Source: Paenibacillus maysiensis
GTDB lineage: Bacteria > Bacillota > Bacilli > Paenibacillales > Paenibacillaceae
Length of the DNA stretch: 64,000 bases
Reading direction: 5' to 3'
Assembly: GCF_000520815.1 (NCBI RefSeq)
Contig: NZ_ASRY01000201.1
Location: forward strand, 1-64,000
The notes under the pieces were generated by a model. It searched no databases, had not been told where the DNA came from, and saw only the letters and a list, made by a program, of their open reading frames with translations. Shown one piece after another: positions 27,021 through 36,465 of this stretch. Every line of letters starts with the position of its first letter. The first letter of the stretch is position 1. The position numbers were made by a program, and so were the translations under genes.

Positions 27021-29642
27021 CTACATAAGCATTTGCGGATCAACATCCAGACTGATCAGCAGCTTTTGGGCCTGTGCGGATTCCGCCATTTCATCAGCCA
27101 CCTGCTGAGCCAGACCAATCGCGTCTATATTTCCACGCCATTTTATCATACATTGAAATCGGTATCTATTCTTGATTCTCGAAATCGGTGAAGCTACAGG
27201 TCCCAAAATGTCAAGCACATCCGATGTAAGCCGATCCATATTGCCGAACCAGCCCCTTTGTCTCGCCCTTCCCTGTAGAGTGGCTGAATAGTTCTCAGCC
27301 AGTCGAACCAGTACCGGGAGCTGTTCATGAGAAAAGGTCACCAAAATGAGACGGCAATACGGTGGATAATGCAGATTACGGCGGTGTTTCAATTCTTCCC
27401 TGACAAAAGAACCGTAGTCGTGCCGACTCGCGTGAATAACCGAATAATGCTCCGGTGTATAGGTTTGCACGAACACTTCTCCAGGCAATTGATGCCGTCC
27501 GGCGCGTCCGGCTACCTGTGTTAACAACTGGAATGTCTTTTCCGCAGCCCGAAAATCCGGTAAATTAAGCGCCGAATCCGCTGTAATGACACCTACCAGC
27601 GTCACATCGGGAAAATCCAGTCCTTTGGCAACCATTTGGGTGCCGAGCAGTACATCCGCTTTTTTATCACGAAATTGCTTGAGCAGCTTTTCATGGGCAT
27701 TTTTCTCCGTCGTTGTATCGACGTCCATCCGCACGACACGTATACCGGGAAACAGCTTTGCCAATTCCTCTTCCACTCGCTGAGTACCTGTGCCAAAGTA
27801 GCGAATATGCTCACTACCGCATTCCGGGCAGACCTGAGGCACGGGCTCAGAATAGCCGCAGTAATGGCAACGTAAATTATTCGAACGCTGATGATATGTG
27901 AGCGAAATATCGCAATGCGGGCAACCCGCCACATAGCCGCAGCTACGGCACATGACGAACGTGGAATGTCCGCGCCGATTCAGCAGCAATACTGTCTGTT
28001 CCTTGCGCTCCAGCCGCTCTGCGATTCCGTTATGCAATGCACGGCTGAACATGGAACGGTTGCCAGCACGCAGTTCCTCACGCATATCCATGATATGCAC
28101 CTCGGGTAATGAGTTCCCTAGTGCGCGAGTCGGCATTTCAAGCAGCAGCGGCGCAAACTCGTCACTGCTTTGCGAGCGAGCCGCATAATAGCTTTCCAGC
28201 GACGGCGTAGCCGAGCCAAGAATAACCACTGCCCCATGCTGATGGGCTCTGCGTACGGCCACGTCACGCGCGTGGTATTTGGGTGTCTCTTCCTGCTTAT
28301 AGGAGGTTTCATGTTCCTCATCCATAATAATAAGACCCAGTTCACGAAAAGGCGCAAACACAGCCGAGCGAGCGCCAATCGCCACCTTCACACGACCCTC
28401 GCGTATTTTGCGCCACTCGTCGTAACGTTCGCCCCCGGACAGTCTGCTGTGCATCACCGCCACCTGATCGCCAAAGCGACCTTTAAAGCGTTCTACCATT
28501 TGTGGTGTTAACGATATTTCCGGAACCAGTACAATCGCCTGACGATTCTGCTCGATACAGCGCTGAATCGTCTGTAAATAAATTTCCGTCTTACCACTGC
28601 CCGTAACTCCATGGAGTAAATAAGCTCCTTGCTCACGCGTATCCAACTGCCGAATGATCCGTTCATACACGTATTGCTGCTCTTCGGTGAGCGGCAATGG
28701 CTGCGTAGGTTTGAAGTTTCTACCACGATAAGGATCGCGGAACACCTCTACATCCTCAAGCACCACATAGCCCTTATCCTCAAGCGCCTTGACCGTTGCA
28801 GCTGATACACTAAGCGAAGTCATGACTTCCTTCAGCGGCAGAGGCAGAAACTCGCTACGTTCCAGCAAAAAAGCAAGTATCTCCCGCTGGCGCTGCGCTT
28901 TGGCCGAAAACTGTTCCAGCGCCGCTGATGCCTCTTCTATGCTGATAGCCAAATCCACGGCTTTCATGGTCTTCTTGCCAAGCTTGTCTTTAATAACCTG
29001 ACTCTCCTGAAGCACACCCCTGCGCAACAGCGATTTAATAACCTCCGCTTCTTCGGGGAAACGGCGGCTTAGCTGCTGAAGCGGGACTTGCTCCTTCTCC
29101 TGAATAAAGCTGACAATCTGGCGTTCAGCCGGGTCGCTCATGCCATCATCGGTAAGGAGAGCCCATTCGGGTTCTCCCCTCATATCCGGCCGCATGGCTC
29201 GATGTGTATCCGCTTCTGAACCGTAATTCAAAACGTCAGCAGCAGGCGAATGATCTGTGAACTCATGCTGCTCAGCGATAGAAATATAACGTTCGGCCTT
29301 GCCCTTTAACGCTGTAGGAATCATCACTTGCAGCGCCATAATCTGATTGCAGGCATAGCGTTCGCTCATCCATTTACCCAGTTCTACCAGATCCGGAGAC
29401 AAGGGCGGTACCAAATCCAGCAGCTCCTGTATCGCCCTCATCCGATATTTCGGCGGCTCCTCAGCAGGTACTACCGAGATGACAAAAGCCTGCACCGTCC
29501 GTTTGCCGAACGGCACTGCAACCCGGCTACCCGGCTCAATCCATGGCCGCACCGACTCCGGGATCAGATAATCGAAAGTACGATCCGTATCCTTGGCGGG
29601 CACATCGACAATAACCTTGGCAACTAAATTGCCCATCTCCAT
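27021..29642 (-). CDS. priA: Primosomal protein N' (PriA helicase)
   Basis: PriA restarts replication at stalled forks. It has an N-terminal DNA-binding domain (residues 1-105), a winged helix, a helicase core with GVTGSGKTEIY near residue 345 and DEEHE, and a zinc-binding domain near 560-610 with eight Cys in four CxxC pairs (CRSC, CPHC, CHYC, CPEC). At 873 residues it is somewhat longer than typical (about 800) because of an insertion near 105-170. The ATG overlaps the last base of the coaBC stop (TAATG). Confidence 0.96.
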   Translation of the reverse strand: MEMGNLVAKVIVDVPAKDTDRTFDYLIPESVRPWIEPGSRVAVPFGKRTVQAFVISVVPAEEPPKYRMRAIQELLDLVPPLSPDLVELGKWMSERYACNQIMALQVMIPTALKGKAERYISIAEQHEFTDHSPAADVLNYGSEADTHRAMRPDMRGEPEWALLTDDGMSDPAERQIVSFIQEKEQVPLQQLSRRFPEEAEVIKSLLRRGVLQESQVIKDKLGKKTMKAVDLAISIEEASAALEQFSAKAQRQREILAFLLERSEFLPLPLKEVMTSLSVSAATVKALEDKGYVVLEDVEVFRDPYRGRNFKPTQPLPLTEEQQYVYERIIRQLDTREQGAYLLHGVTGSGKTEIYLQTIQRCIEQNRQAIVLVPEISLTPQMVERFKGRFGDQVAVMHSRLSGGERYDEWRKIREGRVKVAIGARSAVFAPFRELGLIIMDEEHETSYKQEETPKYHARDVAVRRAHQHGAVVILGSATPSLESYYAARSQSSDEFAPLLLEMPTRALGNSLPEVHIMDMREELRAGNRSMFSRALHNGIAERLERKEQTVLLLNRRGHSTFVMCRSCGYVAGCPHCDISLTYHQRSNNLRCHYCGYSEPVPQVCPECGSEHIRYFGTGTQRVEEELAKLFPGIRVVRMDVDTTTEKNAHEKLLKQFRDKKADVLLGTQMVAKGLDFPDVTLVGVITADSALNLPDFRAAEKTFQLLTQVAGRAGRHQLPGEVFVQTYTPEHYSVIHASRHDYGSFVREELKHRRNLHYPPYCRLILVTFSHEQLPVLVRLAENYSATLQGRARQRGWFGNMDRLTSDVLDILGPVASPISRIKNRYRFQCMIKWRGNIDAIGLAQQVADEMAESAQAQKLLISLDVDPQMLM

Positions 29643-30955
29643 TAATGCAACACCCCGCCCATACGTTCAGCCGCAATCGCAAGCAGCTTACGCGCTACTT
29701 CTTCCTTCGACTGCACAGGAATACGTTCTACCATCCCGCTGCGGTCGTAAATTTGTACAGCATTCGTATCGACGCCAAAGCCTGCTCCATCAGCAGTTAC
29801 ATCGTTAGCTGCGAGAAGGTCACAATTTTTCCGTTCCAGCTTATCCATGGCATACGTCTCCAGGTTCCCGGTTTCTGCAGCAAAGCCGATTAAAAATTGA
29901 TGCTTCTTGCTGCGTCCGAGTGACTCCAGAATATCGACATTCTTCACTAACTCCAGCGTAAATGTACTATCTTTCTTTTTGATCTTGGTTTGTGCAGCCT
30001 CACGCGGTCGATAGTCTGCAACCGCAGCAGCCATCACGACCAAATCGCTGTCTTTCCACTCTCTGAGCACAGCGCTATACATGTCGTCAGCGGATTGAAC
30101 TCTCTCAATTGAAATGCCCACAGGAGGCTCCACGCTTGTATTTGCAGCAATCAAATGCACATCGGCACCCATCGCCTCAGCCACTTTTGCAATAGCAAAG
30201 CCCATTTTACCGGAAGAATCATTCGTAATATAACGGACCGGATCAATTCTCTCGATCGTGCCTCCAGCAGTTACAATCACTTTTTTGCCTGACAACAGCC
30301 GTTCATCGCCATTCAGCAGCGAACCTTGCAATTGTCCACCCGAATCCACAGCTTCTCCGCCAAACCAACGTGGCTCCGGCTTGTTGGTGACGCCCTTACT
30401 TTCCTGCTCTTGCTGTTCAAAATATCGTTCTACCGTCTGTACGATGGTTTCAGGCTCTTCCAGCCGCCCTTTGCCAACATAACCACAAGCCAGCAATCCT
30501 TCACCCGGCTCAATCATCATGACACCGCGGGATACGAGCGTCTCCATATTTTGCATTACTGCGGGATGAGTGTACATATGCACGTTCATAGCAGGTGCTG
30601 CCATAATAGGTGCTGTCGTAGCCAGCAGCGTTGTAGACAGCATATCATCGGCAAGCCCATGCGCCATTTTACCGATGATATTCGCAGTTGCAGGAGCAAC
30701 CAACACCAGATCCGCCTTGTCCGCCAGATGAATATGGGATACGACGGACGGTTCTCTTTCATCAAACGTGTCACTGTATACCGGATTACGAGAGAGCGAC
30801 TGAAGCGTAAGCTCAGTAATAAACTCCTTCGCGGATGCCGTCATAATCACATGAACCTCGGCTCCCTTTTGCGTTAGCTTACTACACAGCGCAGCCCCTT
30901 TATAAGCGGCAATACCGCCGGTAATACCAAGAATAATGACTTTCCCCTTCAACAT
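29642..30955 (-). CDS. coaBC: Phosphopantothenoylcysteine decarboxylase / phosphopantothenate-cysteine ligase
   Basis: A bifunctional coenzyme A synthesis enzyme. The N-terminal flavin-dependent CoaC part has GGIAAYKGAAL, APAMNVHMYTHPAV and the substrate-binding CGYVGKGRLEEP with the catalytic Cys. The CoaB part from about residue 225 has VTAGGTIERIDPVRYITN, DSSGKMG and the Lys-containing KIKKKDSTFTLELVKN. At 437 residues it is slightly long because of a linker around 185-222. It is followed directly by priA, as in B. subtilis. Confidence 0.96.
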   Translation of the reverse strand: MLKGKVIILGITGGIAAYKGAALCSKLTQKGAEVHVIMTASAKEFITELTLQSLSRNPVYSDTFDEREPSVVSHIHLADKADLVLVAPATANIIGKMAHGLADDMLSTTLLATTAPIMAAPAMNVHMYTHPAVMQNMETLVSRGVMMIEPGEGLLACGYVGKGRLEEPETIVQTVERYFEQQEQESKGVTNKPEPRWFGGEAVDSGGQLQGSLLNGDERLLSGKKVIVTAGGTIERIDPVRYITNDSSGKMGFAIAKVAEAMGADVHLIAANTSVEPPVGISIERVQSADDMYSAVLREWKDSDLVVMAAAVADYRPREAAQTKIKKKDSTFTLELVKNVDILESLGRSKKHQFLIGFAAETGNLETYAMDKLERKNCDLLAANDVTADGAGFGVDTNAVQIYDRSGMVERIPVQSKEEVARKLLAIAAERMGGVLH

Positions 30956-31045
30956 CGTTAACTCCCCCTGACCGAAAAAAATAACAACCTTGCGGTTGTC
31001 AAAGGAATTGGCATTGCGCCCGGTTATAATAATTGTCTATAATTC

Positions 31046-31249
31046 TTATTCGTCTTCGCCGCTTTCAAGACGCAGATGACCCTCGTAAATCTCTTCCAAC
31101 GCCACTCCAACTTGCTTGTGGGATTTAGGATTCTTGAGAGTCGTCTTTTCACCCTCGCGCAACTGTCTGGCACGGCGTGAAGCCGCTACAACCAACGAAT
31201 ACTTACTATCTGCCTTTTTCATCATTTCATCAATGGAAGGATACAGCAC
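31046..31249 (-). CDS. rpoZ: RNA polymerase omega subunit
   Basis: The small subunit that helps fold the beta' subunit into RNA polymerase. The GTG at 31249, seven bases after AAGAGGTG, gives a 67-residue protein beginning [20 protein letters not shown], with the family core [24 protein letters not shown] and an acidic tail. The ATG six codons upstream overlaps the ribosome binding site and would add MKRCLF, which is not usual. It lies between gmk and coaBC; a long perfect hairpin precedes it. Confidence 0.95.
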   Translation of the reverse strand: MLYPSIDEMMKKADSKYSLVVAASRRARQLREGEKTTLKNPKSHKQVGVALEEIYEGHLRLESGEDE

Positions 31250-31278
31250 GAATAGACACCTCTTCATGTAGTTTTGGG

Positions 31279-31328
31279 ACTATACAAGCTGAACTCCAGT
31301 GTACATTTTCGAGTTCAGCTTGTATAGT
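31279..31328 (-). promoter_or_regulatory. Perfect 18 bp inverted repeat in front of rpoZ
   Basis: ACTATACAAGCTGAACTC at 31279-31296 is matched perfectly by its complement at 31311-31328 over a 14-base loop. It lies between the gmk stop and the rpoZ ribosome binding site. There is no T-run on the minus strand, so it is not a plain terminator; an RNA processing or attenuation structure is possible. Confidence 0.7.
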
Positions 31329-31370
31329 AACTTTCTCTTTAAATACGCTTGGCATATGTAAAGCCCTCGT

Positions 31371-31943
31371 TTATGGATGGACCTTACAATGTTCGGCGAT
31401 AATAATGGATTCTATTCGTTTACAAGCGAAATCAATCTCATCATTGACAACCGCATAATCATAGTGACGCAACAGATTCATTTCATCCACAGCTACCGAC
31501 ATGCGGTGATCAATGGTTGCCTGAGTTTCTGTACCCCGTCCCCGAATCCGATCCTTTAATTCATCCAGCGAAGGCGGAAGCAGGAAAATGAAAATGCCAT
31601 CAGGAAATTTCTCCTTCACTTTGAGCGCTCCCTGAACCTCAATCTCCAGAAAAATATCTTTTCCCTGCGCAAGCGTCTGATCTACAAAATCACGCGGAGT
31701 GCCGTAATAGTTACCGACGTACTCTGCATGCTCCAGCAGCTCATCCCGTTCAATCATGCCCAAAAACTGTTCACGCGACTTAAAAAAGTAGTTAACTCCG
31801 TCCTGTTCACCCGTGCGGGGCGAGCGGGTTGTCGCGGAAACGGAGTATGTCAATTCCGGCAGTTTTTCACGCAGTGCGTTGCCTACCGTTCCTTTGCCGA
31901 CACCCGAAGGTCCGGATAATACAAATAATAATCCCTTAGCCAT
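31371..31943 (-). CDS. gmk: Guanylate kinase
   Basis: Converts GMP to GDP. The P-loop [11 protein letters not shown], the GMP-binding region ([31 protein letters not shown]) and the lid (RIRGRGTE) are all present. The ATG at 31943 follows GGAGTG; four codons further upstream are open but overlap that site. The protein has 190 residues. Order remA-gmk-rpoZ is as in B. subtilis. Confidence 0.97.
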   Translation of the reverse strand: MAKGLLFVLSGPSGVGKGTVGNALREKLPELTYSVSATTRSPRTGEQDGVNYFFKSREQFLGMIERDELLEHAEYVGNYYGTPRDFVDQTLAQGKDIFLEIEVQGALKVKEKFPDGIFIFLLPPSLDELKDRIRGRGTETQATIDHRMSVAVDEMNLLRHYDYAVVNDEIDFACKRIESIIIAEHCKVHP

Positions 31944-31957
31944 AGTACACTCCATTT

Positions 31958-32218
31958 TTATTCGTCATTGTCATCATCTTTAGTGGATAGTCGATGAGCG
32001 ACCGTTTCCGGCTGCACCGCAGACAAAATCACATGATCACTGTCCGTTATAATAACAGCCCGTGTCCGGCGGCCATAGGTAGCGTCAATCAACATATGAC
32101 GGTCCCTGGCTTCTTGTATAATCCGTTTGATCGGAGCAGACTCCGGACTGACGATGGAGATAATTCGGTTGGCCGACACGATATTGCCGAAGCCAATATT
32201 GATCAATTTGATTGCCAT
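31958..32218 (-). CDS. remA: Extracellular matrix regulator RemA (DUF370)
   Basis: RemA is a small DNA-binding protein that activates matrix operons in B. subtilis by forming ring-like assemblies. The conserved opening [20 protein letters not shown] begins at the ATG at 32218, with GGGGG about 12 bases before it, giving 86 residues; eight open codons upstream are not family sequence. The Arg- and Lys-rich middle ([20 protein letters not shown]) carries the likely DNA contacts. It lies between yicC and gmk. Confidence 0.95.
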   Translation of the reverse strand: MAIKLINIGFGNIVSANRIISIVSPESAPIKRIIQEARDRHMLIDATYGRRTRAVIITDSDHVILSAVQPETVAHRLSTKDDDNDE

Positions 32219-32274
32219 ATTCAGGTCTTTCCCCCTATACATGTGACTATTGCAGCCGTGCCGCTACCAGGTAG

Positions 32275-33162
32275 CTACTCGATGTTTGCAGCCTGCTCAC
32301 GAATTTTTTCCAGCTCCGCCTTCATCTCCACGACTAAATTAACTAGCACAAGATGGTTGGCCTTGGAGCCGATCGTGTTGACTTCCCTGTTCATTTCCTG
32401 GATTAAAAAGTCTAATTTGCGGCCGGCTGGCTCGTCCGACAGCAGCAATCCCCTGCATTGCCCAAAGTGACTTTGAAGCCGGGTAAGCTCCTCATCAATA
32501 CTGCTGCGATCCGCGAATAAAGCAATCTCCATTCCGAATTTATGCTCATCAAGCGTAAATGAACCGTCCTGAAGCTCAGTAAGTCTGTGTTTTAGCCTGT
32601 TACGGTAGTCGCTCACAACATGAGGAGCCAGCACCGTCATTTCATGATGCAGGGATTCCAGACGCGAAATGCGGGATTCCACATCCTGCGCCAAATGCCC
32701 GCCTTCTCGCCTTCTCATGTCCAGCAGTCCTTGCAACGCTTCATTCAAAGCTTGCTGAAGCTGCTCTTCCCAGCCCTCTTCCTCTCCATCGCAAGCCTCA
32801 CCGGGCTCACCCAGAACGTCAGGCAACGCAAGAATATCGCTTATACCCAACGTTCCCTTCACACCGTACCGATCCGCCAGCTGCTCCGCTGCATGCAAGT
32901 AAGCCTGCACTACAGTGTCATTCAACCGTGCGGCGGGTATCTGTTCTTCATCACGTTCCCTGTGAATGAAGACGTCGACACGGCCGCGCTTGATCTGCTG
33001 TTGAACCGTTCTTCTCAAGCCATCTTCATAACGAGTCCATTCGCGTGGAATCCTCATCATCACTTCGCAATAGCGGTGATTCACCGATTTCAGCTCCAAG
33101 CGCACTTTATAGCCTTCATAATGAAGGATGGCTTGACCGTATCCGGTCATACTCAATGACAT
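32275..33162 (-). CDS. YicC/YloC-family endoribonuclease
   Basis: A conserved cytoplasmic protein; E. coli YicC and B. subtilis YloC are metal-dependent endoribonucleases. It begins MSLSMTGYGQ, has the typical KSVNHRYCEVMMRIP and a C-terminal DUF1732-type end (EEELTRLQSHF, GRKLDFLIQEMNREVNTIGSKA). The ATG at 33162 gives 295 residues and avoids overlap with the upstream gene; GGATGTGATG may serve as a weak ribosome binding site. Confidence 0.93.
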   Translation of the reverse strand: MSLSMTGYGQAILHYEGYKVRLELKSVNHRYCEVMMRIPREWTRYEDGLRRTVQQQIKRGRVDVFIHRERDEEQIPAARLNDTVVQAYLHAAEQLADRYGVKGTLGISDILALPDVLGEPGEACDGEEEGWEEQLQQALNEALQGLLDMRRREGGHLAQDVESRISRLESLHHEMTVLAPHVVSDYRNRLKHRLTELQDGSFTLDEHKFGMEIALFADRSSIDEELTRLQSHFGQCRGLLLSDEPAGRKLDFLIQEMNREVNTIGSKANHLVLVNLVVEMKAELEKIREQAANIE

Positions 33163-33197
33163 CGGCATCACATCCATTATACTATTGTAATTGATTA

Positions 33198-35090
33198 TTA
33201 TAGTCGAAACAAGGGGGCCTGCACACGGCTGGATTTTTGCCATACATAAGAAGTCAGCTCCGCCGTCATTTCATAGAACATAAATGGAGTCATTAAATAG
33301 ATACCGTTAAAATGCTCCATCGCCGTATCAAGCAGCTCCTTGGCAATGGTTACGCCCATTGCTCGGCCTTCTGCACCCTCCAGACCAGACATACGCGCAC
33401 GAACCTCGTCGGACAACTGAATCCCGGGTACCTCATTGTGCAAGTACTCCGCATTGCGCCCGCTGGCCAGCGGCATAATACCGATAAAAATCGGCACCTC
33501 TAAATGACGAGTCTGTTCCGCCATGGATATAATCAGTTCGCGGTCGTAAACGGGCTGGGTCATAATGTAATCCGCACCGGAAGCAATTTTCTTCTCCAGC
33601 CGCTGCACAGCTTTACCCAAATGCTTGACATTGGGATTAAAGGCGGCCCCCACCACAAAATTAGCTTTTTGCTTGAGTGGCTTGCCAGAAAAAGCGATAC
33701 CGTCATTCAACTGCTTGATCATACGTATAATTTCAAAAGAAGTCATATCATACACCGAGCTGGCACCCGGCAAATCACCAAACCGCGCCGGATCTCCCGT
33801 AACGGCCAATACATGATCAATGCCCAGCGCATCAAAGCCCATCATATGGGACTGGGTACCAATCAGGTTACGGTCACGGCAGGCAATATGAATTAACGGG
33901 CGCAAGCCCGTTTCAAGGCTCACCAGATGTCCAAGCGCCATGTTGCTCATGCGAGTAACCGCAAGTGAATTGTCTGCGAGCGTAAGCGCATCGGCCCCGG
34001 CCGCTTTCAACGCCTGTGTCCCTTGCATGAACCGCGTAATGTCCAGATCGCGCGGAGGATCAAGCTCTACAATGACCGTATGCCGTTCCTTGACCAATTC
34101 CACAATGTTGGGTTCGCTGGCGTTTCTACCGTTGCCCTGTTCCCCTTCACGTGCAATCTGTTCCGGCTCAGCCACAATGACTGGCCCATCCAGCAGTAAC
34201 TCTCTTGGAGCCAGCGGAGGAGGCTGCAAACCATTCAAAGCTTTAGAAATGGCTGAGATATGCTCTGGTGTGGTACCGCAGCAGCCACCGATGATTCTCG
34301 TACCCAGCTCTATGAAGGAAGCGGCGCATTCCCCAAAATATTCAGGCGATGCACCATACACATAGTGACCATCCACATAATCCGCCAGACCCGCATTAGG
34401 ATATACCGACAGCGGTACAGACAGCGGACCATCCAGTTGCTCCATCACGCTCATAATCCCCTGCGGACCGGAGTGGCAGTTAAATCCGAGAATATCCGCC
34501 CCCTCATTACGCAACACCGTAAAAGCCTCCGCCACCGAAAAGCCTTCCTGTGTACGACCAACCTGATCGACCGCGAACTGACAAATCACCGGAATACTAC
34601 TGTATTTACGTACACCACGAAGCGCAATGCGCACTTCATCCAGCGAATAGAACGTTTCGCACAAAATGCCGTCTACCCCTTCGGAGAGAAGTGCATCAAT
34701 CTGCTGATCATAGTTACGTGCCAGCTCTGCCTTGGATATATTAAGTCGTTTGCCACCGCATATGGAACCTACCGCACCCACCACATAATGCTCCGGGTCA
34801 GCCGCTGCTCTGGCAATTCTCACCCCGGCACGGTTAATTTCTTCCACCTTGGATTCCAGCCCGAATCGGGCCAGCTTATAATCGTTTGCAGAAAACGTAT
34901 TGGTCTCCAGCAACCGTGCTCCCGCTTGTAAATACTGACGATGCACGTCTGATATGACGTCAGGCGACGTTATATTCAGCTCTTCGTAAGAAGTATTTAC
35001 CGGAAATCCAAGCTGATATAAAAAGGTTCCCATTGCGCCGTCTCCGACAATAATTTCACGATCCAGTACAGTACGCAAATCCGGTTTCAT
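33198..35090 (-). CDS. yitJ: Bifunctional homocysteine S-methyltransferase / methylenetetrahydrofolate reductase
   Basis: A fusion of two steps of methionine synthesis. The N-terminal cobalamin-independent homocysteine methyltransferase (about 1-300) has GDGAMGTFLYQLG, GFNCHSGP and GGCCGTTPEHI, whose Cys residues bind zinc. The C-terminal MTHFR barrel (about 335-620) has ELDPPRD, TLADNSLA, LAVTGDPARFGDLPG and MTQPVYD. At 630 residues it matches the B. subtilis YitJ type. In B. subtilis yitJ has a SAM riboswitch; the 150 bases upstream here show none. The gene is a single unit ahead of yicC. Confidence 0.95.
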   Translation of the reverse strand: MKPDLRTVLDREIIVGDGAMGTFLYQLGFPVNTSYEELNITSPDVISDVHRQYLQAGARLLETNTFSANDYKLARFGLESKVEEINRAGVRIARAAADPEHYVVGAVGSICGGKRLNISKAELARNYDQQIDALLSEGVDGILCETFYSLDEVRIALRGVRKYSSIPVICQFAVDQVGRTQEGFSVAEAFTVLRNEGADILGFNCHSGPQGIMSVMEQLDGPLSVPLSVYPNAGLADYVDGHYVYGASPEYFGECAASFIELGTRIIGGCCGTTPEHISAISKALNGLQPPPLAPRELLLDGPVIVAEPEQIAREGEQGNGRNASEPNIVELVKERHTVIVELDPPRDLDITRFMQGTQALKAAGADALTLADNSLAVTRMSNMALGHLVSLETGLRPLIHIACRDRNLIGTQSHMMGFDALGIDHVLAVTGDPARFGDLPGASSVYDMTSFEIIRMIKQLNDGIAFSGKPLKQKANFVVGAAFNPNVKHLGKAVQRLEKKIASGADYIMTQPVYDRELIISMAEQTRHLEVPIFIGIMPLASGRNAEYLHNEVPGIQLSDEVRARMSGLEGAEGRAMGVTIAKELLDTAMEHFNGIYLMTPFMFYEMTAELTSYVWQKSSRVQAPLFRL

Positions 35091-35243
35091 ATCCTCTTCT
35101 CCACCCCGCTCTTTATTTTCATACTAATGTAACATAAAGAGACTGCAAACATAAGCCAAAAACAAAAAAAGCCACCCCGCTCCCCATTATTATGCGATCA
35201 GGAGCGAAGCAACTTGACTCATCATTGCTATTTTCTACTACAT

Positions 35244-36275
35244 TTATTGCAATTTCCCACCAGAAGAATGAAGAGAGAATGCGTAAAAAGTTCCTTTTTT
35301 ATTCACTTTACCCACAATAGAGGGCGTTCCCTTTTGCTTTTTGGAAAATGTATATGCATTTCCTTGGATTCCCACATTATAATCGGATAAATCGATGTTA
35401 AATAACAGCTGAACCTTGGGCTTAGCCAGCTTCAAAGCTTCAGAGGCCGTATATTTCGGGCTGGCAAACGACTTTTTGAAATCCGCGTCATCGTTCCAGT
35501 CCACCCCAAAGGTGGATACAGCCAGCACTTTGCCGGTTACTGCGCCAATTTTGACCTCACTCGCCTCGTTTGCATCCTCAAACGACCAATAAGAAAGCCC
35601 CTTTGCCTCGTCCTTGTAACGCGAAGCATGCTGCACCGTGATACGCTGTCCGCTAACGCGCTTGAAGCTGTTCGCCGCACGCTTTAGCAACATAGGGTCC
35701 ACCTGCTTCAGCGGGTAGTCGGCATTAATGGTGATGCTGTTGCCGCGATCCACATCAACGTACAATGAGGAAGCCTTTTCCCCTGCACCCCAGAATACCC
35801 AATAATTCGAAGGCTTGTTAGATTGGAAAGGGGATTTAACCCGCCAGAATGCCTCAAATTGCATAGGACGCTTGCTATCAAACGCTTTGGCGCTGTTCAG
35901 CACTTTAGTTTTGAGTGGCGCGTCCATCGCCTTTGCCAAGCTGCTTATTTTATATCGAACGGTTGTAGAATCCACTCTGTTTTTTTCCTTATTATATTCC
36001 GTCTGAAACGTAGCTGTTCCATCCTCCAGTCCGCCCTCGACAATCCAGGTTTTACCCATATCCGTCACATCGTCAAATTGAAATGCCGTCTTCGTACCGA
36101 TGAGTTCCTGTACTGCCTTTTCCAAACGTTTCACGACAGTAGGGGTTAGCGAGCCGACCTGCTTATCAGTCGTTTTTTCCGCAGTAGCAGGAACGATCGC
36201 GGCCTGAGCCGGAAGCGCGGCGACTACAAATAAAAGGGCTGCAAACGCTGAAATCCAACGAAATTTCCGCACCAT
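35244..36275 (-). CDS. Secreted hypothetical protein with PepSY-like repeats
   Basis: AAGGAGG six bases before the ATG at 36275 fixes the start. The first 25 residues (MVRKFRWISAFAALLFVVAA, ending AQA) are a classic Sec signal peptide. The mature part of about 318 residues is a mixed alpha/beta Lys-rich protein with repeated segments suggestive of PepSY or YcdB-like modules, for example TASEALKLAKPKVQLLFNID near the end. No catalytic motif is visible. It lies alone between dapF and the methionine gene. The function is unknown; an extracellular or wall-associated role follows from the signal peptide. Confidence 0.85.
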   Translation of the reverse strand: MVRKFRWISAFAALLFVVAALPAQAAIVPATAEKTTDKQVGSLTPTVVKRLEKAVQELIGTKTAFQFDDVTDMGKTWIVEGGLEDGTATFQTEYNKEKNRVDSTTVRYKISSLAKAMDAPLKTKVLNSAKAFDSKRPMQFEAFWRVKSPFQSNKPSNYWVFWGAGEKASSLYVDVDRGNSITINADYPLKQVDPMLLKRAANSFKRVSGQRITVQHASRYKDEAKGLSYWSFEDANEASEVKIGAVTGKVLAVSTFGVDWNDDADFKKSFASPKYTASEALKLAKPKVQLLFNIDLSDYNVGIQGNAYTFSKKQKGTPSIVGKVNKKGTFYAFSLHSSGGKLQ

Positions 36276-36390
36276 GAACGGCCTCCTTATCGTTTTCTCA
36301 TTTTCTATATTATACATGGTTCAGACGTCAAAAAAAGACAGAATATTGCTTCGCTCCCCGTATTCCCTTCATTTCACACGAAAAAAGGCA

Positions 36391-36417
36391 AAAAAAAGAA
36401 GACCCGCTAAGGTCTTC
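36391..36417 (-). terminator. Terminator of dapF
   Basis: On the minus strand GAAGACC pairs with GGTCTTC around a short loop and is followed by seven or more T. Confidence 0.85.
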
Positions 36418-36465
36418 ATCACACTTACCTATATCATTCTTTATCGCACACTGTATTCGCTTATT

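Noticed and set aside
35091-35243. SAM riboswitch upstream of the methionine fusion gene
   Set aside because: No S-box motif is visible and the region is too short.
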